Source: Senimuribacter sp049852125
GTDB lineage: Bacteria > Bacillota > Clostridia > Peptostreptococcales > Anaerovoracaceae
NCBI RefSeq assembly: GCF_049852125.1
Contig: NZ_CP187532.1
Span: forward strand, 2,728,001 to 2,792,000
Length of the DNA stretch: 64,000 bases
Direction of reading: 5' to 3'
Shown: piece by piece, positions 34,269 through 43,450 of the stretch
How the letters are laid out: every line of letters starts with the position of its first letter
Position numbering within the stretch: position 1 is the first letter of the stretch
The notes under the pieces: model-generated
Database searches by the model: none
What the model was told of the DNA's origin: nothing
What the model saw: the letters and a program-made list of their open reading frames with translations, nothing else
Program-made: the position numbers and the translations under genes

Positions 34269-34977
34269 AGTAGATCGTATTGATCAGATACAACACGGAA
34301 TTTATGCCCTGACCCTGACCGGCGACTGCAGCAAAATCAGCGCGCCGGGACAGTTTGTCAATATCAAACTAGATGGATTTTATCTGCGCAGACCTATTTC
34401 CATCTGCAAGTACGACGCGGCGTCCATCACCCTCCTTTTTAAGGTGGTTGGACAGGGTACCAAAGCGCTGGCGGAAAGAAAACCCGGCGATTTGCTGGAT
34501 GTACTGCTGCCACTGGGCAACGGCTTCGACATCAGCTGCTGCAAAGAGCGACCTCTGCTGGTCGGCGGCGGCATCGGCGTACCGCCTCTTTACGGACTGG
34601 CAAAAGCCCTGGCCAGCGCAGGCAAAAACCCGCAGGTGGTCATCGGCTTTAACGGTGCGGACGACATAATTCTAACAGAAGAATTCCACGCACTGGGAAT
34701 CGAACCGATTGTAACCACTGCAGACGGCTCTGTCGGCATCAAAGGTTTTGTCACAGACGCCATGAAAGCCTTGGAATTTGATTATGTATACACCTGTGGT
34801 CCGGAACCCATGTTAAAGGCAGTTTACGATCTTGCGCCGGACGGACAGTTCAGCTTCGAGGCGAGAATGGCATGTGGATTTGGCGCTTGCATGGGCTGCA
34901 CCTGTGAAACAAAATATGGCTACAAACGGATCTGCAAGGACGGTCCGGTCTTATACAAGGAGGAAATCAAATGGTAG
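34249..34977 (+). CDS. pyrK: Dihydroorotate dehydrogenase B, electron-transfer subunit
   Basis: 242-residue FAD/[2Fe-2S] subunit passing electrons from PyrD to NAD+. FAD site RRPISICKY, NAD site GGGIGVPPLYGLAKAL and CGPEPML, and the 2Fe-2S cysteines in CGFGACMGCTCE plus a downstream CKDGP cysteine. It starts inside pyrC and ends inside pyrD, so the three are translationally coupled. Confidence 0.95.
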   Translation: MKRQMLKVDRIDQIQHGIYALTLTGDCSKISAPGQFVNIKLDGFYLRRPISICKYDAASITLLFKVVGQGTKALAERKPGDLLDVLLPLGNGFDISCCKERPLLVGGGIGVPPLYGLAKALASAGKNPQVVIGFNGADDIILTEEFHALGIEPIVTTADGSVGIKGFVTDAMKALEFDYVYTCGPEPMLKAVYDLAPDGQFSFEARMACGFGACMGCTCETKYGYKRICKDGPVLYKEEIKW

Positions 34978-35882
34978 ATTTAACAGTGACCTTAAGCGGA
35001 CTGACCCTGGACAATCCAGTCATTCCTGCCAGCGGTACTTTCGGCTACGGTAAAGAGTTCGCCGAACTCTACGATCTCAATATCTTGGGTTCGATTTCCT
35101 TCAAAGGCACCACTAAGGACGCCCGGCTGGGAAATCCCCTGCCCCGTATCGCGGAATGCCCCAGCGGTCTGATCAATTCGGTAGGCTTGCAAAATCCAGG
35201 ACTTGAAGCAGTCTGCGAAAAAGAACTGCCGGAACTGGCTATGCTTTACAGCAAGCCACTTATCGCCAACATTAGCGGCTTTTCTCTGGACGAATATGTG
35301 GCATGTGCCGCCGCCATGGATCAACAGCCCCAGGTCGGTATCATCGAGGTCAACGTCAGCTGTCCCAACGTACACAACGGCGGCATGGCATACGGCGTTC
35401 TGCCGGAAAGCGCGGCGGAAGTCACCCGCGCGGTCAAAGCGGTAACGACCAAACCGGTTTACATCAAACTGAGTCCCAACGTGACCGACATCGTATCCAT
35501 CGCCAAAGCCTGCGAGAACGCAGGGGCGGACGGCATCAGCTTAATCAACACGCTGCTGGGCATGCGCATCGATATCAACCGGAGAAAACCGGTCATCACC
35601 AACAAGATGGGTGGATTTTCAGGTCCTGCCATTTTCCCAGTTGCGGTTCGCATGGTCTATCAGGTGGCAAAGGCAGTTGGGATTCCTGTCATCGGTATGG
35701 GCGGCATCAGCTCTGCCCGGGACGTCATCGAAATGATGATGGCAGGCGCAACAGCAGTGCAGGTGGGCGCGGCAAACCTGGTCAACCCATACGCCTGCAA
35801 AGAAATCATCGAATCACTACCTTGCGTATGCGAGGAACTGGAAATTGAAAAACTTTCCGATATCATCGGAATTGTAGAATAA
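34971..35882 (+). CDS. pyrD: Dihydroorotate dehydrogenase B, catalytic subunit
   Basis: 303-residue FMN barrel enzyme of class 1B. PASGTFGYG at the N-terminus, SVGLQNPG, EVNVSCPN with the catalytic cysteine, and GMGGISSARDVIEMM for FMN phosphate. Works with PyrK. FMN dependence is notable because an FMN riboswitch lies just after this operon. Confidence 0.95.
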   Translation: MVDLTVTLSGLTLDNPVIPASGTFGYGKEFAELYDLNILGSISFKGTTKDARLGNPLPRIAECPSGLINSVGLQNPGLEAVCEKELPELAMLYSKPLIANISGFSLDEYVACAAAMDQQPQVGIIEVNVSCPNVHNGGMAYGVLPESAAEVTRAVKAVTTKPVYIKLSPNVTDIVSIAKACENAGADGISLINTLLGMRIDINRRKPVITNKMGGFSGPAIFPVAVRMVYQVAKAVGIPVIGMGGISSARDVIEMMMAGATAVQVGAANLVNPYACKEIIESLPCVCEELEIEKLSDIIGIVE

Positions 35883-35895
35883 AGGAGACATGATT

Positions 35896-36594
35896 ATGGG
35901 TAAAGACGTTATCATCGCCTGTGACTTTCCATCCAAGGAAGCCACACTTGCGTTTTTAGACAAATTTACGGGCAGAAAGCCTTATGTAAAAATCGGCATG
36001 GAGCTATTCTACAGCGAAGGTCCTGCCATTGTAAAAGAAATCAAAGCAAGAGGGCATCAGATTTTTCTGGATCTGAAGCTCCATGACATTCCAAACACAG
36101 TAGAAAAAGCCATGGCAGCCCTTTCAAAGCTGGACGTGGACATGTGCAACCTGCACGCGGCGGGCACCAAAGACATGATGGAAGCCGCCTTGCGCGGTCT
36201 GACCAGAGAAGACGGCAGCCGGCCACTGCTCATCGCAGTAACCCAGCTGACCTCTACCAGTCAGGAGCGGATGCAGCAGGAACTGCTCATCGACGCGCCT
36301 CTTGACGAAGTCGTAACCAAATACGCACAAAACGCCAAAGACGCAGGACTGGACGGCGTTGTCTGCTCTCCGCTGGAAGCAGGAAAAATCCATGAAACAT
36401 GCGGAGAAAGCTTTCTCACCGTTACCCCGGGCGTGCGCTTTGCCGACGGCGACAAGGGCGACCAGGTCAGAGTCACCACACCGGAAAAAGCAAAGGAACT
36501 GGGCAGCGACTACATCGTTGTAGGCCGTCCAATTACCAAGGCAGACGATCCAGTTGCTGCCTACGAAAGAGTCTGCAGAGAATTCATCGGTTAA
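35896..36594 (+). CDS. pyrF: Orotidine-5'-phosphate decarboxylase
   Basis: 232-residue OMP decarboxylase: IACDFPSKEATL, the catalytic FLDLKLHDIPNT (DxKxxD) and C-terminal VVGRPITKADDP. The ATG at 35896 has GGAG 8 nt upstream; the in-frame ATG at 35890 is only 2 nt from it. Confidence 0.94.
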   Translation: MGKDVIIACDFPSKEATLAFLDKFTGRKPYVKIGMELFYSEGPAIVKEIKARGHQIFLDLKLHDIPNTVEKAMAALSKLDVDMCNLHAAGTKDMMEAALRGLTREDGSRPLLIAVTQLTSTSQERMQQELLIDAPLDEVVTKYAQNAKDAGLDGVVCSPLEAGKIHETCGESFLTVTPGVRFADGDKGDQVRVTTPEKAKELGSDYIVVGRPITKADDPVAAYERVCREFIG

Positions 36595-36628
36595 TTACAA
36601 TTTTATCATATAGATTGGAGGAACTTTT

Positions 36629-37267
36629 ATGAAAACAGAAATCGCAAAAGGTCTTCTGTCCATCGAGGCAGTTTTCTTAAGACCGGAAGAACCTTTTACC
36701 TGGGCAAGCGGTATCAAAAGTCCGATTTACTGTGACAACAGACTGACTTTGACGGCTCCCGAGGTAAGAATTAAGGTAGAAGAAGGACTGGTTGCCACCA
36801 TCAAAGAGCACTTTCCAGAGTGTGAAGTTGTCATGGGCACCAGTACCGCAGGCATCGCCCACGCCGCCATCGTCGGCCACCTGATGAACATGCCTATGGG
36901 TTATGTCAGAGGTTCCGCCAAGGATCACGGAAGAACCAACCAGATTGAAGGGAAGCTCATTCCGGGTCAGAAAGTCGTTGTCGTGGAAGACCTTGTTTCC
37001 ACAGGCGGCTCCGCAGTAGACACAGTAGAAGTTCTTCGCGCTGCAGGCGCTGATGTTCTGGGGATTGCCAGCATTTTCACCTACGGTATGAAAAAGGGAC
37101 TGGACAGATTTGCAGAACATAACGTAAAGAATGTAAGCTTATGTGACCTTGACGCTTTGGTAGAAGTCGCTGCTGACACAGGCTATATCAAGGCAGAAGA
37201 TAAAGAAAGAATTTTGCAGTTTAGAGACAATCCTTCTGACGAGGGTTGGATGAAGGGAGACAAGTAA
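36629..37267 (+). CDS. pyrE: Orotate phosphoribosyltransferase
   Basis: 212-residue PRTase with the PRPP loop VVVVEDLVSTGGSAVDT and the orotate region KSPIYCDNRLT near the N-terminus. GGAGG lies about 8 nt before the ATG. The stop is immediately followed by the pyrB ATG. Confidence 0.94.
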   Translation: MKTEIAKGLLSIEAVFLRPEEPFTWASGIKSPIYCDNRLTLTAPEVRIKVEEGLVATIKEHFPECEVVMGTSTAGIAHAAIVGHLMNMPMGYVRGSAKDHGRTNQIEGKLIPGQKVVVVEDLVSTGGSAVDTVEVLRAAGADVLGIASIFTYGMKKGLDRFAEHNVKNVSLCDLDALVEVAADTGYIKAEDKERILQFRDNPSDEGWMKGDK

Positions 37268-38197
37268 ATGAACGAAATCAAAAACCTGATCAACATTACG
37301 GATTTCACGGTAGAAGAAATCGACGATTTAATTGCGGTTGCCGATGACATCGTAGCAAATCATGCCGCTTACGAGGACATCTGCGCTCACAAAAAACTGG
37401 CGACCCTGTTCTTTGAGCCGAGCACCAGAACCAGACTCAGCTTTGAGGCCGCAATGCTGGAACTGGGCGGCAGCGTGCTGGGATTCTCTGAAGCAAGTTC
37501 CAGCTCCGCGGCAAAGGGTGAAAGCGTCAGCGATACCATCAGAACCGTAGGCTGCTACGCCGACATCATCGCAATGCGTCATCCGAAAGAAGGCGCGCCG
37601 ATCGTAGCTGCCCAGAGAACCACCGTACCAATCATCAACGGCGGCGACGGCGGCCACTTCCATCCGACTCAGACCCTGACCGACCTTCTCACCATCAAGA
37701 GAAAGAAAGGCAGACTGGGCAACATGACCGTAGGTCTCTGCGGCGACCTGAAATTCGGCAGAACCGTTCACTCCCTCATCGAAGCGATGCTGCGTTACGA
37801 AAATGTCAGCTTTGTGCTCATTTCCCCGCACGAACTGCAGGTCCCTGACTACGTAAAGGAATCCATGGACAAAGCAGGCGCGAAGTGGAAGGAAGTTGAA
37901 AGACTGGAAGACGCTATGGAAGAACTGGATATCCTGTACATGACCCGTGTCCAGAGAGAACGTTTCTTCAATGAAGAAGACTACATCAGACTCAAAGACA
38001 GCTATATTCTGGATCTGGAAAAACTGCAGGCTGCAAAGGAAGATCTGACCATCATGCACCCGCTGCCAAGAGTCAACGAAATCTCCGTGGAAGTCGACGA
38101 CGACCCGAGAGCGGCTTACTTCTTCCAGGCGCTGTGCGGCAAGCACATCAGAATGGCATTGATTTTGTACTTACTGGGAATCAAAAGAGAAGCGTAA
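37268..38197 (+). CDS. pyrB: Aspartate carbamoyltransferase, catalytic chain
   Basis: 309 residues. Carbamoyl-phosphate motif FFEPSTRTRLSFE, aspartate-domain HPTQTLTDLLTI and HPLPRVNEIS. With the adjacent PyrI it forms an allosteric class B/E. coli-like holoenzyme rather than the lone trimer of Bacillus. Confidence 0.95.
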   Translation: MNEIKNLINITDFTVEEIDDLIAVADDIVANHAAYEDICAHKKLATLFFEPSTRTRLSFEAAMLELGGSVLGFSEASSSSAAKGESVSDTIRTVGCYADIIAMRHPKEGAPIVAAQRTTVPIINGGDGGHFHPTQTLTDLLTIKRKKGRLGNMTVGLCGDLKFGRTVHSLIEAMLRYENVSFVLISPHELQVPDYVKESMDKAGAKWKEVERLEDAMEELDILYMTRVQRERFFNEEDYIRLKDSYILDLEKLQAAKEDLTIMHPLPRVNEISVEVDDDPRAAYFFQALCGKHIRMALILYLLGIKREA

Positions 38198-38246
38198 AGA
38201 AAAACCTTATATAAATTGATTAGAAAAGGAAAGAGAGGAATTACTT

Positions 38247-38663
38247 ATGAATATAGATGGCGTAAGCACCGGTATCGTACTGGATCATATCAAAGCAGGC
38301 AAAAGCATGCAGATCTACGAACTGCTCAGACTGGATAAACTGGATAACTGCGTTGCGGTCATTCAGAACGCGGATAGCTCCAAATACGGCAAAAAGGATA
38401 TCATCAAAATCGACCAGCTGATCGACCTGGATTTTGACGTCCTGGGCTATGTAGACGACAACATTACAGTCAACATCGTAAAAGACGGAAAACTGTTCGA
38501 AAAGAAACACCTGGAACTGCCGGAAACCCTGACCGGCGTGATCAAGTGCAAAAACCCGAGATGCATCACTTCCATTGAACAGGAAATCGTACACAAATTC
38601 AAGCTGGTAGACAAAGAAAAGCAGGTCTACAGATGCGTGTACTGCGATGCAGAGAATAAATAA
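38247..38663 (+). CDS. pyrI: Aspartate carbamoyltransferase, regulatory chain
   Basis: 138-residue PyrI with an allosteric N-terminal domain (GIVLDHIKAGKSMQIYELL) and a C-terminal zinc domain (CKNPRCITS and YRCVYCDAE, four cysteines). Last gene of the pyr operon; the carbamoyl-phosphate synthase genes are not in the window. Confidence 0.94.
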   Translation: MNIDGVSTGIVLDHIKAGKSMQIYELLRLDKLDNCVAVIQNADSSKYGKKDIIKIDQLIDLDFDVLGYVDDNITVNIVKDGKLFEKKHLELPETLTGVIKCKNPRCITSIEQEIVHKFKLVDKEKQVYRCVYCDAENK

Positions 38664-38685
38664 GTTTATCCTATAAGCGATCACA

Positions 38686-38790
38686 AATTCTTCTAGAATG
38701 GAATATTCCTACTGGCGGTACAGCCCGCGAGCGCAAGCCAATTCGGTGCAAGTCCGAAGCCAACAGTCAAGTCTGGATGAGAGAAGAAAA
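38686..38790 (+). ncRNA. FMN riboswitch (RFN element)
   Basis: Conserved RFN blocks are present in order: ACTGGCGGTACAGCCCGCGA, TTCGGTGCAAGTCCGAAGCC and AACAGTCAAGTCTGGATGAG then AGAAGAA. The closing stem pairs TTCTTCT (38688-38694) with AGAAGAA (38782-38788). The 5' P2 side (TAGAATGGAATATTCC) is shorter than consensus. It lies 98 bp before an MFS transporter start. Confidence 0.9.
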
Positions 38791-38869
38791 CAGCGAGTGT
38801 TTTCTTTTCGTGTCCATGCAAAAGAAGTTCAAACGAAAAGCACTCACTGCCACAGCGAGTGCTTTTTTC
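38782..38869 (+). terminator. Riboswitch expression platform and terminator
   Basis: Terminator stem AAAAGCACTC/GAGTGCTTTTTT at 38837-38869. A competing hairpin AAGAAAAC/GTTTTCTT uses the 3' strand of the aptamer's closing stem, and CTTTTCG can pair with CGAAAAG of the terminator. Thus FMN binding should free the terminator and switch the transporter off. Confidence 0.75.
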
Positions 38870-38888
38870 ATTGTGTAAGGAGGTTCAC

Positions 38889-40094
38889 ATGCACATAAAT
38901 CAAAAATCAATCGGCAAAATGGGCATTGCAGCTATCATGCTGCTCAGCAGCCTCACTGTAATGGTCGGCACTGCCCTGACGCCGGCGCTGCCAGCCCTGG
39001 GAGAAGTGTATCATCTGGGCAGCTACGTTTCCTGGCTGGTGACCGCCCCTGCCCTGGGCGTTGTTGCTACCGCGATCTTTTTTGGCAGGCTCATCGACAA
39101 AAAAGGTCCGTACGGCATCGCCGTCATCGGCATTTTTTTCTACGGTCTTTTGGGCGTCATTGGAGGTTTCATGCCAAATGCTACCCTGTTATTTCTCGAC
39201 CGCTTTCTGCTCGGCACTGCTACTGCAGCTATTATGAGCGCCGGCGTTGCACTGATTGCAAACTTCTTCGAAGGAGAAAAACAGCTGAAAATCATCGCGC
39301 TGCAAGGCATGTCCATGGAATTCGGCGGTGTCATTTTTCTCAGTGTTAGCGGCATGCTGTCGGATATTTCCTGGAAATATGCTTTTTCTATTTACGGACT
39401 GGGGTTCGTTGCCCTGCTGATGATTCTGCTCTTTGTGCCGAAGTGCGGTCCTGCAAACAGCTGTGATGACAACTGTCATGGGCATTCTGGAGGGTTGAAT
39501 TCTAAAACTTCACAGACTGGCGAGCCTGCGCCCGCCGCGTTCCAAAAAGGCGTACCCATTTCTCTCGTTCTGTTCATCGCTTTTTTAGGCATGCTCATGT
39601 TTTTTACCGCCATGGTGTCTCTACCTATTTATCTGCAGACAGGTTTAGGCTATAGCCCCGCTTTTACGGGCTATTTTCTGGCAGCGCTAGACTTAGTTTC
39701 CGTTCTCTGCGCAGGTTTCATGCCCACTGTGGTGAAAAAAGTACAGGAAAAAGGCTGCCTGACCATCGCGTTCTGCGGTTACGGCACAGCCTTTACCATG
39801 TACCTGCTGTCCGGCGCTTCCCCGGTACTTCTGTGGCTGGGCGCTCTTTTTACTGGTGTAGGCTTCGGCTTTTCCACGCCGCTGTTTAACAGCCTGGTCG
39901 TCAGCAAGAGTACGCCACAGAACAAAGGCATCCACATCAGTTTTTGCACCATGGCCATGTTTGCGGGCCAATTCCTTTCCGCCCTGCTGGTTTCCGCTTT
40001 CTCCGGAACCACGTTATATCTAGTCGCGCTGGCAATGGCGTTTGTGGTTATGGCGTGTATCATACCGACGGCAAAGCGGTTTGGAGGAAAATAA
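38889..40094 (+). CDS. ribZ: MFS transporter, probable riboflavin importer (RibZ type)
   Basis: 401-residue, 12-helix major facilitator protein (DHA2-like) with GRLIDKKGPYG between helices 2 and 3. Control by an FMN riboswitch points to riboflavin/FMN uptake; MFS proteins under such riboswitches in Clostridia have been named RibZ. The ATG at 38889 has AAGGAGG 5 nt upstream; an upstream in-frame start overlaps the terminator. The central cytoplasmic loop has an unusual Cys/His group (PKCGPANSCDDNCHGHSGG). Confidence 0.75.
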   Translation: MHINQKSIGKMGIAAIMLLSSLTVMVGTALTPALPALGEVYHLGSYVSWLVTAPALGVVATAIFFGRLIDKKGPYGIAVIGIFFYGLLGVIGGFMPNATLLFLDRFLLGTATAAIMSAGVALIANFFEGEKQLKIIALQGMSMEFGGVIFLSVSGMLSDISWKYAFSIYGLGFVALLMILLFVPKCGPANSCDDNCHGHSGGLNSKTSQTGEPAPAAFQKGVPISLVLFIAFLGMLMFFTAMVSLPIYLQTGLGYSPAFTGYFLAALDLVSVLCAGFMPTVVKKVQEKGCLTIAFCGYGTAFTMYLLSGASPVLLWLGALFTGVGFGFSTPLFNSLVVSKSTPQNKGIHISFCTMAMFAGQFLSALLVSAFSGTTLYLVALAMAFVVMACIIPTAKRFGGK

Positions 40095-40180
40095 GTTTTT
40101 ATTTAATTAGTAAAAAAATTCATTGGAATCCTAAAAACGCATACGACAATGAACTGCTTTAGATCCTTTCTTGAAACGTA

Positions 40181-40218
40181 AACAGCAGCCAAAGATATTT
40201 CTCTGGCTGCTGTTCTTA
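40181..40218. terminator. Terminator between convergent MFS and dgt genes
   Basis: A perfect 11-bp stem AACAGCAGCCA/TGGCTGCTGTT with a 12-nt loop and a short T-rich tail, between two convergent genes. Confidence 0.75.
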
Positions 40219-40228
40219 TAGAATTGTT

Positions 40229-41670
40229 CTATTCAATCCCACTCAATTCTCTGTAAAGGTCGCGGGCATAAGAATCTGTCATTCCGCTTATATAATCAGT
40301 TACCATTAATAACCGTAAATACAAGTCATACCCTCATCTCCTGTTTTCATGTTTTTATAATCTCGTTTATAATTGTCAGAAAATATAGAAAGATACTTTT
40401 TATCCGCCTTGGATGGAATAAAACCCTTTTCTTTATCTTGGTAGTCACTATACAAAACCGCATGAACAAACTTGTCTAATAGAAAAGATAATATTGTTTG
40501 CGCAGATAATTCTAATTTCAGAATATTAGAATCATCAAAGGCAAATCTACTCATTGCACCTTTTAGTATTTCTATCGTTATGGAGTGATTTGTTTCGGTA
40601 AATAGATCTTCTCTGTATGTGCCGTTCATGATTTCTCGATAATTCCTGGAAAAACTATATACTGCAACATACATGAGCCAGCGGCGTGTATGATCCAGCC
40701 AGGTTTGAAATGCTTGACTATCTCTATCCAGCGTATGTTCTTCTCCCCTCAGTTCACATAGCTCTTGAATTAAGATATTAGAATAATATGCTGGATTTCC
40801 AAATGGAATAACATCCTCATGATTATAGGAATTCCGGAAGAATTCAATAAATGAGTCCAGAGAAAACAGTCGTTTCTTAAACGCGTCTTCCAAGTCAGCT
40901 GTAGCATAGGCAATATCATCAGCAGCCTCAAGTAAAAAGGTTAAAGGATGTCGATGCATCTGTCCAGATCCATCATATGTGCCGATATTTTCGGAGATAT
41001 GTAAAAATTCATCTTGTTCCGCCACATAATATCCAAGTTTATGCTTTTTTATATCAGGATCATTTTTAGAATAAGATAGCGCATCTGTAGGATATTTTAC
41101 TAATGTACTAATGATTGCGAAAGATAGGTTTATTTCGGAATTATTCTTAGCTTTTAATAAAATTCTTAATGCCTGTGCGTTACCTTCAAAATTTTCCAGG
41201 TCGGCTGTCATTTGTTCGCTTAACCATGTACGCAATGAAGCATCTTCGTATTGAATACTATCTAAATGCTCCTTAAACCAATCACCGATTATTACCTCAC
41301 CAAAATGACCAAATGGGGGATTTCCTAAATCGTGAAGAAGACCTGCGCAAAGAAGAACGGATGCAATTCCTTCTGCGTCTTCATTATCAATATCACTGGG
41401 ACAATAGCGAGTCGTATTTTTAGAAATCATAATTCCCAGTTGTCTGGCAATTGTAGAAACTTCTATCGAATGTGTAAGACGAGTTCTTACGAAATCGCTT
41501 TTGTCTAAAGGAAATACTTGTGTTTTATCTTGAAGTCTGCGGAACGCAGCACTGGAGACAATTTTATTGTAGTCCTTTTCAAATTCATTTATCGGATAAT
41601 CAGAAAACACTTTAGGCTCAGAATTTTCAGGAGTTAGTTTTTCTGTAGACAGTAGTTTCTTCCATTCCAA
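40229..41670 (-). pseudogene. dgt: dGTPase-like dNTP triphosphohydrolase, frameshifted
   Basis: HD-domain dNTP triphosphohydrolase: RRLQDKTQVFPL, LTHSIEVS, LLHDLGNPPFGHFGE and EAADDIAYATADLED are intact. The main frame stops at 40306 after MTCIYGY, but in the next frame the sequence continues to a stop at 40229 as MVTDYISGMTDSYARDLYRE, the normal family C-terminus. One base is missing near 40317-40325. The start appears to be TTG at 41670, directly beside an IS256 element which separates the gene from its promoter and ribosome-binding site. Either change would impair it; together they indicate a decaying gene unless the sequence has an error. Confidence 0.82.
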
Positions 41671-41759
41671 TATCTAAGACTGTGAAAAAAAGTCTGTAAA
41701 TAGGTAAAAGAAAAAGGCCTTCTATGGTAAAATCAAATTATCATAGGAGGCTTTTTAAA

Positions 41760-43001
41760 ATGGCAAAGAAAAAGGAAGTATACAAGGTAAAACCACTGAC
41801 AGAAGGAAAAAAGAACATCATTGCAGCATTACTGGAAGAATACGACATCGAAACAGCAGATGATATTCAGGAGGCCTTAAAAGACCTATTAGGTGGCACC
41901 ATCAAATCCATGATGGAAGCTGAAATGGATGAACATCTCGGCTACGGTAACTATGAACGCAGTGACAGCGATAATTACCGCAATGGTACAAAATCTAAAA
42001 AAGTACGCAGTAACTATGGAGAGTTTGAAATCAGTGTACCACAAGACAGGAACAGTACGTTCGAACCACAGGTAGTAAAAAAGCGTCAAAAGGATATCTC
42101 TGAGATTGATCAGAAAATCATCAGCATGTATGCAAGAGGGCTTACCACAAGACAAATCTCAGAACAGATTGAAGAAATCTATGGATTCGAATGTAGTGAA
42201 GGTTTTATCTCTGATGTAACAGATAAGATTCTGCAGGAAATTGATGACTGGCAGAAACGCCCTCTAGACGAAATCTACCCAATCATTTTCATTGATGCGG
42301 TACATTTTTCAGTCAGGGAAGATAATCAGATTAGAAAACTGGCAGCTTATGTAATCTTAGGATATACTCTGGACGGGATGAAAGATGTCATTCATCTTGA
42401 AATTGGAGAGAATGAGAGCAGCAAATACTGGCTAGGTGTACTAAACAGCCTAAAAAATCGAGGAGTCAAGGATATCATGGTCATCTGTGCAGATGGACTT
42501 AGCGGGATCAAAGAAGCAATTCAAGCAGCCTATCCGGATACGGAGTATCAAAGATGCATTGTACACCAAATACGCAATACGCTGAAATATGTGTCCTACA
42601 AAGATATGAAAGCTTTTGCCGGAGATTTGAAATCAATCTATCTGGCACCGGATGAGAAACAAGGATATGAAGCATTGCAAATTGTAACAGAAAAGTGGAA
42701 TGATAAATATCCAAACGCGATGAAGATCTGGGAGAAGAACTGGGATGTATTAACGCCCATCTTCAAATTCTCTATAGATGTGAGAAAGGTGATTTATACG
42801 ACGAATGCCATCGAAAGTCTGAACAGTACCTACAAGAAATTGAATCGGCAGCGCACAGTATTCCCAAACGACAAGGCACTATTGAAATCACTGTATCTTG
42901 CAACCTTACAAGCAACGAAGAAATGGACACAGTCTTTAAGAAACTGGGGTAAAGTTTATGGAGAATTTTCCATCATGTATGGGGATCGTTTTCCTGTTTA
43001 A
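41760..43001 (+). CDS. IS256-family transposase
   Basis: 413-residue DDE transposase of the mutator/IS256 group. Acidic triad positions are visible: IIFIDAVHFSV (D), VICADGLSGIKEA (D) and TTNAIESLNSTYKK (E). AGGAGG lies 9 nt before ATG 41760. Full length and no stops, so probably active. Confidence 0.93.
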   Translation: MAKKKEVYKVKPLTEGKKNIIAALLEEYDIETADDIQEALKDLLGGTIKSMMEAEMDEHLGYGNYERSDSDNYRNGTKSKKVRSNYGEFEISVPQDRNSTFEPQVVKKRQKDISEIDQKIISMYARGLTTRQISEQIEEIYGFECSEGFISDVTDKILQEIDDWQKRPLDEIYPIIFIDAVHFSVREDNQIRKLAAYVILGYTLDGMKDVIHLEIGENESSKYWLGVLNSLKNRGVKDIMVICADGLSGIKEAIQAAYPDTEYQRCIVHQIRNTLKYVSYKDMKAFAGDLKSIYLAPDEKQGYEALQIVTEKWNDKYPNAMKIWEKNWDVLTPIFKFSIDVRKVIYTTNAIESLNSTYKKLNRQRTVFPNDKALLKSLYLATLQATKKWTQSLRNWGKVYGEFSIMYGDRFPV

Positions 43002-43018
43002 TACAAAATAAAAGCATG

Positions 43019-43048
43019 CAAGGACTCCTTCAGAGAAAGGAGTCCTTG
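43019..43048. terminator. Hairpin after the transposase gene
   Basis: CAAGGACTCCTT pairs perfectly with AAGGAGTCCTTG around a 6-nt loop, inside the IS and 17 bp after the transposase stop. No T-run follows, so it may instead shield the element from outside transcription. Confidence 0.5.
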
Positions 43049-43197
43049 ACATGGCTAAAAACATGTATTATATTATTTTCAACTAAGAACTATTGAAATT
43101 TCAAAGGTTTCATAGTTTCAAATTACCATAGAAGGTAATTTACAGACTTTTTTTCACAGTCTCCCATATCTTATCACCTCATATTTTATTGTTTATT

Positions 43198-43226
43198 ATT
43201 ATAAACTATTTTTATATAATTTGCAA
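43198..43226 (-). promoter_or_regulatory. Orphaned dgt promoter beyond the IS
   Basis: On the minus strand TTGCAA, 17-nt spacer and TATAAT, then GAGGTGAT just before the IS right end. Joining across the IS restores GAGGTGAT-AAGATA-TTG, a normal ribosome-binding site for the dgt TTG codon, so this was the dgt promoter. The rest of 43163-43450 shows nothing else but the terminator listed next. Confidence 0.7.
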
Positions 43227-43396
43227 CATTGTTCATCATGCAGAAATGATAGATTTGTCCTAATTTATAACTTTAATATATCACTGTAACCGTTCTTCTA
43301 CATATTCTGCAACCATTTGAATCATAGCGCCTGCAACATTATCTCTGTAATAACTGTCAAAATTCTACACGAATTTTTGCTTTCACCCAAAACAAA

Positions 43397-43436
43397 CAAA
43401 AAATTTTCGCTTCCACCCTTTCACGGATGGAAGCGA
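43397..43436 (-). terminator. Terminator of the GH25 gene
   Basis: TCGCTTCCA pairs with TGGAAGCGA; on the minus strand it is followed by AAATTTTTTG. Confidence 0.8.
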
Positions 43437-43450
43437 TTTCAGAATTTTAT

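Larger units (their letters stand above)
41677..43162 (+). mobile_element. Complete IS256-family insertion sequence
   Basis: 1486-bp element bounded by inverted repeats AGACTGTGAAAAAAAGTC continuing to TGTAAAT on the left and the same in reverse on the right (25 bp identical). Subterminal inverted copies of CCTTCTATGGTAA lie at 41718-41730 and 43123-43135. The flanks read CCAATATCTA (41667-41676) and CCCATATCTT (43163-43172), an imperfect target duplication. One intact transposase is inside. Confidence 0.9.

Noticed and set aside
43019..43048. CRISPR or other short-repeat array around the IS end
   Set aside because: Only single inverted repeats of the IS and a hairpin are present; no spaced array was seen anywhere in the window.
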